From contig DASXUX010000011.1 of the NCBI GenBank assembly GCA_036504595.1, positions 62,001-126,000 of the forward strand: a stretch of DNA of 64,000 bases. Direction: 5' to 3'. Position 1 is the stretch's first letter; each line of letters starts with the position of its first letter. The notes under the pieces are model-generated. The model was not told the origin of the DNA. It was given only the letters and a program-made list of their open reading frames with translations, and searched no databases. Below, piece after piece: positions 1 through 6,505 of the stretch. This stretch comes from DASXUX01 sp036504595 (GTDB taxonomy: Bacteria; Planctomycetota; SZUA-567; H5-PLA8). The translations under genes were made by a program, and so were the position numbers.

Positions 1-322
1 CGACTTTGGCGGCGGTGACGGGATCTTCGGCGTCGATGATGCAGGTCGGGCCGACGAAAAGCTTCTGCGCGTCCTTAAGGCCCAGGTCGCCGAAGGCTTT
101 CATCGCCAAGCGATTGCGGACCATGTGCAGGCGCGTCTTCTTCTCGCGAACCGTAACGCGCAGCACCGCGTTCTGTTCGCTGTTCAGGTTCAGATTCGTG
201 AGCACAACCATGTTGGTGAGCTTGCCGTATTCGGTCGCGGCCTTTTTCACCAACAGCCGGTTGATGCGGTTCGGGTTGCCCGAGCCTTTCGGCTTCTGGT
301 CTGCGGGTCGTTTGTCTGCCAT
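1..322 (-). CDS. rplJ: 50S ribosomal protein L10, 5' part (runs off window)
   Basis: Translation from the ATG at 322 gives about 107 residues of an L10-type protein before the window edge. L10 anchors the L7/L12 stalk at the factor-binding site of the large subunit. The family's N-terminal pattern is visible: a conserved Lys/Arg helix (RLLVKKAATEYGKL), a strand of the VVLTNLNL type, then MVRNRLAMKAF, equivalent to the usual V-K-N-T-L-x-x-x-A segment. It follows rplK and rplA in the classical order, so rplL should lie beyond the edge. The C-terminal half, including the stalk-binding helix, is not in the window. The identification rests on the motifs plus gene order. Confidence 0.9.
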   Translation of the reverse strand, partial: MADKRPADQKPKGSGNPNRINRLLVKKAATEYGKLTNMVVLTNLNLNSEQNAVLRVTVREKKTRLHMVRNRLAMKAFGDLGLKDAQKLFVGPTCIIDAEDPVTAAKV

Positions 323-343
323 CGTCGTTCTCCAAAATTGCGT

Positions 344-371
344 GATTGCGGTTTAAGGATTGCGGATCTCT
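344..371. repeat. Heptamer array, GATTGCG type, between rplA and rplJ
   Basis: Four units in a strict seven-base register: GATTGCG, GTTTAAG, GATTGCG, GATCTCT. It lies 14 bases from the rplA stop. The same word recurs at 2340-2374 and, inverted, at 42838-42872. This copy is short and degenerate, so it is the weakest of the family. Confidence 0.5.
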
Positions 372-385
372 GCCGCAACCAGCAA

Positions 386-1087
386 CTAAACTGACAGTCT
401 CAGCCCCGGGCCCATCGTGCTGGTCAGCGTGGCTTTGCGGAAGTAATTGCCCTTCACGGTCTGCGGGCGCAGCGCCAGAATGTGATCGAGCATCGCCTTG
501 ATGTTGGCCTGCAAATCTTCGTTGCTGAAGCTCAGCTTGCCGACCGTGACATGGACGTTGCCGAAGGAATCGTTGCGGAACTCAAGCTTGCCGGCCTTGA
601 ACTCCTGCACGGCCTGCGCGACGTTGGGCGTCACCGTTCCGGACTTCGGGCTGGGCATCAAGCCTTTGGGGCCGAGCACCTTGCCCAGGCGGCCGACGTA
701 ACGCATGGTGGCCGGGTGCGCGACGGCGACATCGAAATCGAGCCAGCCGCCTTCGACTTTCTTGGCGAGTTCTTCGCCACCGGCTTCGATCGCGCCGGCG
801 TTGCGAGCCGCTTCGGCCAGAGCGCCGTCGGCGAAGCAGATCACGCGCATGGTCTTGCCCGTGCCTTTGGGCAGGGAGAACGAACCGCGCACGAGTTGGT
901 CGGCCTGCTTGGTGTCGATGTCGAGCTTGATGGCCAGTTCGACGGATTCGTCGAACTTGCATTTCTTTGTCGCGGATTTGAGGACGCCAACGGCCTCCGC
1001 GACCGTGTAGGTCTTCGCGGGGTCAACTTTGGCGGAAATTTCGCGGAAACGACGGGAGGCTTTGTATTCGCCGGCTTTACGCGGCAT
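386..1087 (-). CDS. rplA: 50S ribosomal protein L1
   Basis: L1 binds 23S rRNA at the E-site stalk and, in many bacteria, represses its own L11-L1 operon. The ATG at 1087 gives 233 residues, matching the family length (about 234). The start MPRKAGEYKASRRF is followed by the conserved KTYTVAEAV and FDESVELAIKL stretches, and the hinge GLMPSPKSGTVT is clear. The reading frame stays open to 1201, but that extension is built of repeat sequence and is not conserved L1. It lies between rplK and rplJ. Spacer 1149-1212 upstream carries an inverted repeat and spacer 344-371 downstream a heptamer array. Confidence 0.97.
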   Translation of the reverse strand: MPRKAGEYKASRRFREISAKVDPAKTYTVAEAVGVLKSATKKCKFDESVELAIKLDIDTKQADQLVRGSFSLPKGTGKTMRVICFADGALAEAARNAGAIEAGGEELAKKVEGGWLDFDVAVAHPATMRYVGRLGKVLGPKGLMPSPKSGTVTPNVAQAVQEFKAGKLEFRNDSFGNVHVTVGKLSFSNEDLQANIKAMLDHILALRPQTVKGNYFRKATLTSTMGPGLRLSV

Positions 1088-1148
1088 GCAGAGCTGCACT
1101 TTCCGGAGTCCAAGCGAGCGGCGGTCAGGCCGCTCTCCTCCAACAACG

Positions 1149-1212
1149 GGTGTCTGGTGGTCTGGTGCCTGGATTCTGGTTCCGGTCATGTGACCGGACA
1201 CCAGACACCAAA
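1149..1212. repeat. Inverted GGTGTCT-type heptamer array in rplK-rplA spacer
   Basis: The left arm reads GGTGTCT, GGTGGTCT, GGTGCCT, GGATTCT, GGTTCC. The right arm is the complement type, ACACCAG, ACACCAA. The centre is the perfect palindrome CCGGTCATGTGACCGG (1182-1197). It lies 7 bases from the rplK stop. The same word family recurs at 14763-14791. A hairpin in the polycistronic mRNA is expected from the sequence. Confidence 0.75.
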
Positions 1213-1219
1213 TCGGCGG

Positions 1220-1648
1220 TTAGCCGATGACTTCAATTCCCATGCTGCGGGCCGTGCCTTCGATCACGCGACAGGCGGCATCGAGGCTGGCGGCGTTCAG
1301 GTCTTTCTTTTTGAGTTCGGCGATTTTGGCGACTTGAGCTTTGGTCACCTTGCCGACTTTGTTCTTGTTCGGCTCGCCAGAACCTTTTTCAATGCCCGCC
1401 TCTTTGCACAGCAAAACGCTGGCGGGCGGAGTCTTGTACATCAGGTCGAAGCTCTTGTCCAGGTAAACGGTGACGATTACCGGGATGATCAGGCCCTTCT
1501 GCTTGGCGGTTTCGGCGTTGAAGCGCTTGACGAATTCGCCGATGTTGACGCCGTGCTGAGAAAGCGCCGGGCCGACCGGGGGCGCCGGATTCGCTCCGCC
1601 CGCGGGGCACTGCAACTTGACTTTGGCCTTGATTTCCTTCTTTGCCAT
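1220..1648 (-). CDS. rplK: 50S ribosomal protein L11
   Basis: L11 binds the GTPase-associated region of 23S rRNA and takes part in factor binding and stringent-response sensing. The protein has 142 residues, the usual length. The N-terminal domain carries the proline-rich PAGGANPAPPVGPALSQHGVNI signature, shared by nearly all L11 proteins; the C-terminal rRNA-binding domain contains KVGKVTKAQVAKIAELK and ends GTARSMGIEVIG. An AGGAG-like site lies a few bases before the ATG. It sits between nusG and rplA as in most bacteria, with repeat arrays on both sides. Confidence 0.98.
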   Translation of the reverse strand: MAKKEIKAKVKLQCPAGGANPAPPVGPALSQHGVNIGEFVKRFNAETAKQKGLIIPVIVTVYLDKSFDLMYKTPPASVLLCKEAGIEKGSGEPNKNKVGKVTKAQVAKIAELKKKDLNAASLDAACRVIEGTARSMGIEVIG

Positions 1649-1702
1649 CTGCCTCTCCTGGTCGGTTGACCCTGGCTTTCACCAGATGCCGGCCTGTTTG
1701 GG

Positions 1703-1765
1703 CTTGAGACTTGAGGCTTGAGACTTGAGCCGTTTCACTCAAGCCTCAGGACTCAAGCCTCAAGG
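1703..1765. repeat. Inverted CTTGAGN heptamer array in nusG-rplK spacer
   Basis: Four heptamers (CTTGAGA, CTTGAGG, CTTGAGA, CTTGAGC) at 1703-1730, a seven-base spacer, then four inverted heptamers (CTCAAGC, CTCAGGA, CTCAAGC, CTCAAGG) at 1738-1765, all in one seven-base register. The arms can form a hairpin of about 28 bp. It ends 4 bases from the nusG stop codon. There is no T-run, so it is not a standard terminator, and the downstream operon genes argue against termination here. Confidence 0.9.
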
Positions 1766-1769
1766 CTCT

Positions 1770-2324
1770 CTAGATTTTCTCCACCTTCGAGTACTCCATT
1801 TCGACGGAGGTATCGCGGCCGAAGATGGAGACCTTTACCTTGAGCATCCACTTGCTTGGATCGACGGATTCGACGGTGCCATCGAAGTTTTCGAACGGGC
1901 CTTCCTTGATGCGGACCTTGTTGCCCGCCTCGAACTCGACCTTGGGCTTGGGCTTTTCTTTGCGTGACTCAATGTCGTTGAGGATGCGCCGCACGTCCTG
2001 TTCATCGACCGGCTCGGGCTTGGTGCGGTTGCCGCCCACGAAGCCGCTGATGCCCGGCGTCTCCATGATCGCGAACCAGATTCCTTCGGGCACCTCTTCA
2101 TTGTCGCCCGTGATCAGTTCGATCAGGATATAGCCGGGGAACATCTTCTGCTGAGTGACGCGCTTGCGGCCCTCTTTGATTTCAGAGACGGTCTCGGCCG
2201 GCACGATGATCTGGCTGACGTGCGCTTCAAGCCCTTTGGCCTTGATCCGAGCGACCAGGCTCTCTTTAATCTTCTCTTCGCGTTCGGATTGAACACGCAA
2301 CGCGTACCACGCCTTATTGGCCAT
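1770..2324 (-). CDS. nusG: Transcription termination/antitermination protein NusG
   Basis: NusG binds RNA polymerase and couples it to Rho or to the ribosome. 184 residues, near the usual 180. The NGN domain starts WYALRVQSEREEKIKESL and contains the conserved MFPGYILIEL and TPGISGFVGG segments. The C-terminal KOW domain is seen in GNKVRIKEGPFENFDGTVESVD. The start ATG at 2324 is set by the conserved N-terminus. The gene lies between secE and rplK in the standard arrangement. Heptamer arrays lie 15 bases upstream of its start and 4 bases after its stop. Confidence 0.98.
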   Translation of the reverse strand: MANKAWYALRVQSEREEKIKESLVARIKAKGLEAHVSQIIVPAETVSEIKEGRKRVTQQKMFPGYILIELITGDNEEVPEGIWFAIMETPGISGFVGGNRTKPEPVDEQDVRRILNDIESRKEKPKPKVEFEAGNKVRIKEGPFENFDGTVESVDPSKWMLKVKVSIFGRDTSVEMEYSKVEKI

Positions 2325-2339
2325 TCATTCACCCGTTCA

Positions 2340-2374
2340 GATTGCGGATTGTGGATTTCGGATTGCGGATTGAC
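2340..2374. repeat. Heptamer array, GATTGCG type, upstream of nusG
   Basis: Five units in register: GATTGCG, GATTGTG, GATTTCG, GATTGCG, GATTGAC. Read as GGATTNN it is the approximate inverse of the array at 2422-2449 in the same spacer, so the two may pair. The same word family occurs at 344-371 and 42838-42872, also next to ribosomal protein genes. Confidence 0.85.
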
Positions 2375-2421
2375 TGACCCGCACCTGCTCTCTAATCGAT
2401 CCCCTTGTCACCGAACCATCT

Positions 2422-2449
2422 AAAATCCAAAACCTAAAACCCAAAATCC
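2422..2449. repeat. Heptamer array, AAAATCC type, next to secE stop
   Basis: Four units in register: AAAATCC, AAAACCT, AAAACCC, AAAATCC. It ends 2 bases from the secE stop codon. The complement (GGATTTT) resembles the GGATTNN array at 2340-2374. Confidence 0.85.
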
Positions 2450-2451
2450 CT

Positions 2452-3024
2452 TTAGCTGTGCGAGTAAAACAACTTGTTCGCGAGCGCTTGCAGGATCATA
2501 TCGATCCCGAACACGTACACGGTCAACGCGGCGACCACGATAAGCACGACGTACGTCGCGCCCCACACCTGCGTATCCATCTTGAACCACGGGGTGATCT
2601 TCGGCCACGTGACCTTCGCCAGTTCCACATCGGTCTTGATCAGGAACTCGGAGCTCGCCTTCTTGACGTAAATGTAGTAGTAGCCGATGAAGAACCCGAC
2701 AGCCGCGATCGCAAACGCGCCGACGCCGGCAACATACCTGGCGGCGGCAAGCTCATAGGTCCAGCTCACCAGAAATCCCAGGTGGATGCTGTCCAGGAAG
2801 TTGCGCAGATAGATCCAATTGTAGAACCAGTGGTGGCACGCGAAGCCGACATAGGACATGACCACAGCCATCATTCCCAATCGCGTCGCATAACCTTCGC
2901 CGGGCTTGTGCGCCTGGAAAAGAGAATGCTTCTGCGGCGGCTCGATAGCTTTGCCCGGTCGGTCTTCGGCGCCGCTAGGGGCGCTGGCGGTCACGGCAGT
3001 CGTCATTTGTTCTTTATCTTTCAC
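2452..3024 (-). CDS. secE: Protein translocase subunit SecE with N-terminal membrane extension
   Basis: SecE clamps SecY in the Sec translocon. The conserved core is at the C-terminus: the amphipathic helix FLIKTDVELAKVTWPKITPWFK (about residues 128-149) with the diagnostic VTWP, followed by the essential membrane segment VVLIVVAALTVYVFGIDMIL. At 190 residues it is much longer than the single-span SecE (about 60 residues): the extra N-terminus holds about two or three hydrophobic segments (near residues 50-70, 80-95 and 97-117). The start chosen is GTG at 3024, preceded by GGAAGACGG; an in-frame ATG lies at 3006. It sits between tRNA-Trp and nusG as in many bacteria. Confidence 0.93.
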   Translation of the reverse strand: MKDKEQMTTAVTASAPSGAEDRPGKAIEPPQKHSLFQAHKPGEGYATRLGMMAVVMSYVGFACHHWFYNWIYLRNFLDSIHLGFLVSWTYELAAARYVAGVGAFAIAAVGFFIGYYYIYVKKASSEFLIKTDVELAKVTWPKITPWFKMDTQVWGATYVVLIVVAALTVYVFGIDMILQALANKLFYSHS

Positions 3025-3096
3025 AAGCCGTCTTCCGTTCCTGTTTAATTCGTGCTTGGCACATCGTCATTCCGGGGAGTGCTGCACCCCAATGAC

Positions 3097-3172
3097 TGGC
3101 AGGGGCGGAGGGACTCGAACCCCCAACCTGCCGCTTTGGAGACGGCTGCTCTGCCAATTGAGCTACACCCCT
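3097..3172 (-). tRNA. tRNA-Trp (anticodon CCA)
   Basis: The minus strand folds into a full cloverleaf: acceptor AGGGGTG/CGCCCCT, D arm GCTC/GAGC, anticodon stem GCCGT/GCGGC around loop CTCCAAA, and T loop TTCGAAC. The anticodon CCA reads UGG. G73 is followed by an encoded CCA. It lies between rpmG and secE in the translation operon, a common location for trpT. Confidence 0.97.
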
Positions 3173-3239
3173 GTAGCGCAATCCTCCCGGATTGCGCATC
3201 TGTTCTCAAAATCTCCCGCAATCCAGGAGGATTGCGCTA
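3173..3239. repeat. Palindromic element between rpmG and tRNA-Trp
   Basis: A perfect 15-bp inverted repeat, GTAGCGCAATCCTCC at 3173-3187 and its complement at 3225-3239. Each arm is also flanked by GGATTGCG or its complement, so smaller hairpins such as GCGCAATCC/GGATTGCGC are possible. It begins at the tRNA-Trp 5' end and stops 4 bases before the rpmG stop. The core word GGATTGCG is the same as in the 2340 heptamer array, linking the two repeat types. Confidence 0.8.
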
Positions 3240-3243
3240 CAAA

Positions 3244-3393
3244 CTACGACTTCCGGCTCTTATGCAGCACATGCTTACGGCACTGCCGGCAGTATTTCTT
3301 GACCTCCAACTTCTTGCCGCCTTTGGTGTCCAAAGACGTCATGTAGTTGCGGCCCTTACATTCGGTGCACTCAAGTACGATCGGTTCGCGCAT
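3244..3393 (-). CDS. rpmG: 50S ribosomal protein L33
   Basis: A 49-residue protein beginning MREPIVLECTECKGRNY and ending YCRQCRKHVLHKSRKS. L33 sits near the E site of the large subunit. The two zinc-binding pairs C9-x2-C12 and C36-x2-C39 mark the zinc-containing form. Length matches the family (about 50). The ATG at 3393 follows tuf by about 45 bases, and the tuf-rpmG-trpT-secE order is a common bacterial arrangement. It is too short for usual ORF cut-offs. Confidence 0.96.
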   Translation of the reverse strand: MREPIVLECTECKGRNYMTSLDTKGGKKLEVKKYCRQCRKHVLHKSRKS

Positions 3394-3438
3394 GGCCAGT
3401 CCTTATGTCTACCTTTGCCTTCGGGTCTAGCCCGCTCG

Positions 3439-4662
3439 TTACTTCAACACCTTGGTAACAACGCCAGAGCCGACCGTGCGGCCGCCTTCGCGAATGGCGA
3501 AGCGCAGATTCTCGACCATGGCCACCGGGGCCGTGGGTTCGAGTTCGACGGTCATGCGAATGTTGTCGCCCGGCATACACATTTCCGCCGGCTGACCATT
3601 TTCGGCGTTCGTCAAGGCATTGATCTTGCCAGTCACGTCCGTGGTCCGGAAGTAGAACTGTGGCCGATAACCAGCGAAGAACGGCGTGTGGCGTCCGCCT
3701 TCGTCTTTCGAGAGCACGTACACCTGCGCCTCGAACAGCGTATGCGGCGTGATCGAACCGGGCTTGCAGAGCACCTGGCCGCGGGTCAACTGATCTTTTT
3801 CAACGCCGCGCAACAGCAGGCCGACGTTGTCGCCCGCTTCGCCGACGTCCAACAGCTTGTTGAACATTTCGACGCCGGTGCAGGTCGTCTTCATGATCTC
3901 TTTGCTCAGGCCGACCACTTCGAGCGGATCGCCGACCTTCACCACGCCCTGTTCGATACGGCCGGTGCCGACCGTGCCGCGGCCCTTGATCGAGAACACG
4001 TCTTCGACCGGCATCAGGAACGGCGCATCCTTCGCGCGCTTCGGTTCCGGGATAAAGTCGTCCATCGCCTGCAGCAAGTCCTTGATCGGCTGCACAGCCT
4101 TCGGATCCTGCGGATTTTCCAGCGCCAGCTTGCTCTGGCCGCGGATCACCGGCGTCTTGTCGCCGGGGAAGTTGTAGCGCGTCAGCAGGTCGCGAATTTC
4201 CATCTCGACCAGATCCAGCAGATCCTTGTCGTCCACGAGGTCAACCTTGTTCAGGAAGACGACGAGGGCGGGCACGTTCACCTGGCGGGCGAGCAGCACG
4301 TGTTCGCGCGTCTGGGGCATCGGGCCGTCAGCGGCGGAGACGACGACGATAGCGCCGTCCATCTGCGCAGCGCCGGTGATCATGTTCTTGATGAAGTCGG
4401 CGTGGCCGGGGCAGTCGATGTGAGCGTAATGGCGCTTGGCCGTTTCGTATTCGGTATGCGAGACGGCGATCGTCACCGTCTTGTTGGCGTCGCGAACCGT
4501 GCCGCCCTTGGTAATATCAGCGTACGATTTCGCTTTGGCCAGGCCGCTCGCGGCCTGCACGGCCACCATGGCGGCGGTCAACGTGGACTTGCCGTGGTCG
4601 ATGTGACCGATCGTGCCGACGTTGACGTGGGGTTTGCTCCTTACAAATGTATCTTTGGCCAT
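3439..4662 (-). CDS. tuf: Translation elongation factor Tu
   Basis: EF-Tu delivers aminoacyl-tRNA to the ribosome as a GTP complex. The ATG at 4662 gives 407 residues, slightly longer than E. coli (394), starting MAKDTFVRSKPHVNVGTIGH. G motifs are clear: G1 GHIDHGKST, G2/switch I segment ending in GGTVRDANKTVTIAVSH, G3 DCPGH, G4 NKVD. Domain 3 has FRTTDVTG. The frame is open upstream to 4734 but the extra residues are not EF-Tu. The gene follows tRNA-Thr and precedes rpmG. One oddity is the switch I segment: where most EF-Tu have a strongly conserved RGITI sequence this copy reads KTVTIAV, although the alignment here was made by eye. Confidence 0.98.
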   Translation of the reverse strand: MAKDTFVRSKPHVNVGTIGHIDHGKSTLTAAMVAVQAASGLAKAKSYADITKGGTVRDANKTVTIAVSHTEYETAKRHYAHIDCPGHADFIKNMITGAAQMDGAIVVVSAADGPMPQTREHVLLARQVNVPALVVFLNKVDLVDDKDLLDLVEMEIRDLLTRYNFPGDKTPVIRGQSKLALENPQDPKAVQPIKDLLQAMDDFIPEPKRAKDAPFLMPVEDVFSIKGRGTVGTGRIEQGVVKVGDPLEVVGLSKEIMKTTCTGVEMFNKLLDVGEAGDNVGLLLRGVEKDQLTRGQVLCKPGSITPHTLFEAQVYVLSKDEGGRHTPFFAGYRPQFYFRTTDVTGKINALTNAENGQPAEMCMPGDNIRMTVELEPTAPVAMVENLRFAIREGGRTVGSGVVTKVLK

Positions 4663-4934
4663 CTGATGTGCTCTCCTCGCTTGGTCCGTAGCCGCTCCGC
4701 CTGGGAGCCCATAAACCGCGCCGTATGCCGGCAACCATTGTCGGCGGCGGCTGACCGATAGTCATAACCCGCGCGCCTTCGCCAAATCCTTACAAACAAC
4801 GAAAGCTTTGCCCCTTCGGACAAAGCCCCTCCACGCCCAAGAGTCCCTTGCAGAACCGCCTTGAGCGTACAGGTCCAACTTTCCCTTGCTTTGCACTCAC
4901 CGCAAACCAACCAGCCGGCTTGCATCATCTTAAA

Positions 4935-5010
4935 TGGAGCTGCGATTGGGAATTGAACCCAAGACCTCGTCCTTACCAAGGACGTGCTCTACCAGCTGAG
5001 CTATCGCAGC
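4935..5010 (-). tRNA. tRNA-Thr (anticodon GGT)
   Basis: A complete cloverleaf on the minus strand: acceptor GCTGCGA/TCGCAGC, D arm GCTC/GAGC, anticodon stem CGTCC/GGACG around TTGGTAA, T loop TTCAATT. Anticodon GGT reads ACC/ACU. T73 and an encoded CCA follow. It is the first gene of the tuf operon; the promoter at 5087-5115 lies about 75 bases upstream. The 272 bases between this tRNA and tuf show no gene. Confidence 0.97.
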
Positions 5011-5086
5011 GCCCGGTGCGGCGCGCCCTTCTACCCCCTATCGATCACGGGTAACCCTAAGGCCGCCTGCGGACAAGGTCCTTGAA

Positions 5087-5115
5087 CTTATAAGAAAACC
5101 ACCGGGCGCTGTCAA
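5087..5115 (-). promoter_or_regulatory. Sigma-70-type promoter of the tRNA-Thr-tuf operon
   Basis: On the minus strand there is a perfect -35 TTGACA (5110-5115), a 17-base spacer and -10 TATAAG (5087-5092). Initiation would fall near 5080, about 70 bases before tRNA-Thr. Position and match to consensus make this the likely main promoter for the translation operon. Confidence 0.85.
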
Positions 5116-5128
5116 GCAACTTCCACAA

Positions 5129-5171
5129 ACTTGGTATTTGGGACTTGGTGTGTGGTGGTGGTCTGGTGTGG
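5129..5171. repeat. Heptamer array, ACTTGGT type
   Basis: Units in register: ACTTGGT, ATTTGGG, ACTTGGT, GTGTGGT, GGTGGTC, TGGTGTG. It lies just upstream of the tuf operon promoter and about 110 bases before the next plus-strand gene. The array at 37847-37881 is the complement of the same word. Confidence 0.7.
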
Positions 5172-5279
5172 TCGGTGCATTAGTGCTCACCTTACCGCTC
5201 CTCAGTAGTTGTATGCATTAGAGCAGCATCTGCACAATTCATGCGTCACACTGAAGCTGCTGCACTGAGGAGGCCCTTA

Positions 5280-6416
5280 ATGACGCGCCTGTTAAGTTTC
5301 GCGGTCGTTGCCGCCATTCTAAACACAGCGTTGGCGCTCCATGCGGAAGATTCCAAATCCGACCCTGCGAGCCAACGCGATAAACGCGCCGAATATTCGC
5401 GCCTGTCCAATCGCGTTAGAACCTTGTTCGATTCAAAGAAGTACGCGGAAGCCGCAGATGTTTGCCGAAAACTCGTCGCGCTCGAACCGCGCGATAATTC
5501 CTCGCAGTACAACCTCGCGTGCGCGCTTGCGCATCTCGATAAGGGCGAAGATGCGCTGGCCGCACTGAGCAAGGCTGTGGAACTCGGTTTCAACGACGCC
5601 GCGCTGATGTCCGAAGACAGCGATCTGGAACCGCTGCGAAAAGAAAAACGTTTCGCCGAAATTCTCTCAATGGCGAAAAAGAAAGAGGAGGCACTTGTCG
5701 AAAAAGGCAAGGAAATGCCGGACGTAAAAACGCTCGAAGGAAATCCTTCGAAGGGGCTGCGCTATCGACTGCGCATGTCGCCTGCAGCCACAAAAGAAAA
5801 ACCACAACGACTGTTGATTTGGATGCATCCGTCTGGCGGATCGATGAATGCCGTCGTCGAGGCGCTTGCGCCGCGGTTCAATAAATCGGGTTTCGCGCTG
5901 CTCGTTTTCACAAAAAAGAATTTCATGTTCTGGGGCAGCGAAGATGCCATTCGCTTGCCAAAAACGTTGGACGAAGTTTCAAAAATCGAGGGCATCAGCG
6001 ACGTAAGGCCCGTGCTCATGGGCTTCAGTGCCGGCGGCCAGATGGCGCTCACGCTGTGGAAGAACGCCGGTCCGGGACTCGGCGGTCTAGTGCTTGATGC
6101 CGCCTACCCCGTGCAAATGGGAAACGACGGACAGTACTCATCGATGGAGTTGTCGAAGGACGCCGAGACGCTGAAGACGCCGATGTTCGTCCTGGTTGGA
6201 ACAAATGACGGCGGCACACGCGTGTGGAAACAATGCGAGCAGTTCTGGATCAAAGCAGGCGTGCCGCTCTCCATTACCTATCTCGAAGGCCGCAAGCATG
6301 AGTGGCTCTTCGGCAAGACAGAACTCGACGCGCTCGAAAAGTGGCTGACCGAGAACGCGGCGAAGTTTGCTACGCCGAAAGTGGGCGAAACGGGGTGGCG
6401 GCCGAAGTTGGAATGA
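5280..6416 (+). CDS. Exported TPR-alpha/beta hydrolase protein
   Basis: The start chosen is ATG 5280 because GGAGG lies 8 bases before it and it opens a signal peptide (MTRLLSFAVVAAILNTALALHA). Residues 35-125 form about two TPR-like helical pairs (YAEAADVCRKLVALEPRDNSSQYNLACALAHL). The rest is an alpha/beta hydrolase of the esterase/dienelactone-hydrolase type: strand LLIWMHPSGGS, nucleophile elbow GFSAGGQ (Ser), GTNDGG (likely Asp) and RKHEW (likely His). It probably cleaves an ester outside the cytoplasm; the substrate is unknown. It stands alone between the tuf promoter region and the ankyrin gene. An ATG 39 bases upstream is less likely. Confidence 0.75.
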   Translation: MTRLLSFAVVAAILNTALALHAEDSKSDPASQRDKRAEYSRLSNRVRTLFDSKKYAEAADVCRKLVALEPRDNSSQYNLACALAHLDKGEDALAALSKAVELGFNDAALMSEDSDLEPLRKEKRFAEILSMAKKKEEALVEKGKEMPDVKTLEGNPSKGLRYRLRMSPAATKEKPQRLLIWMHPSGGSMNAVVEALAPRFNKSGFALLVFTKKNFMFWGSEDAIRLPKTLDEVSKIEGISDVRPVLMGFSAGGQMALTLWKNAGPGLGGLVLDAAYPVQMGNDGQYSSMELSKDAETLKTPMFVLVGTNDGGTRVWKQCEQFWIKAGVPLSITYLEGRKHEWLFGKTELDALEKWLTENAAKFATPKVGETGWRPKLE

Positions 6417-6505
6417 CTCTCCGTCGTTGACGCCAGACTGAGTGACTCGACAACATTCCCAGCCTGTGATATGGAAAACGCAATCATCCAGGATGCAAAG
6501 CGGGT

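Noticed and set aside
482..1669. 395-codon open frame on the plus strand
   Set aside because: It is antisense to rplA and rplK, has no recognisable domain, and long antisense frames are expected in GC-rich genes.
3052..4761. 569-codon open frame on the plus strand
   Set aside because: It is antisense to tuf, rpmG and tRNA-Trp; composition is that of a mirrored GC-rich gene.
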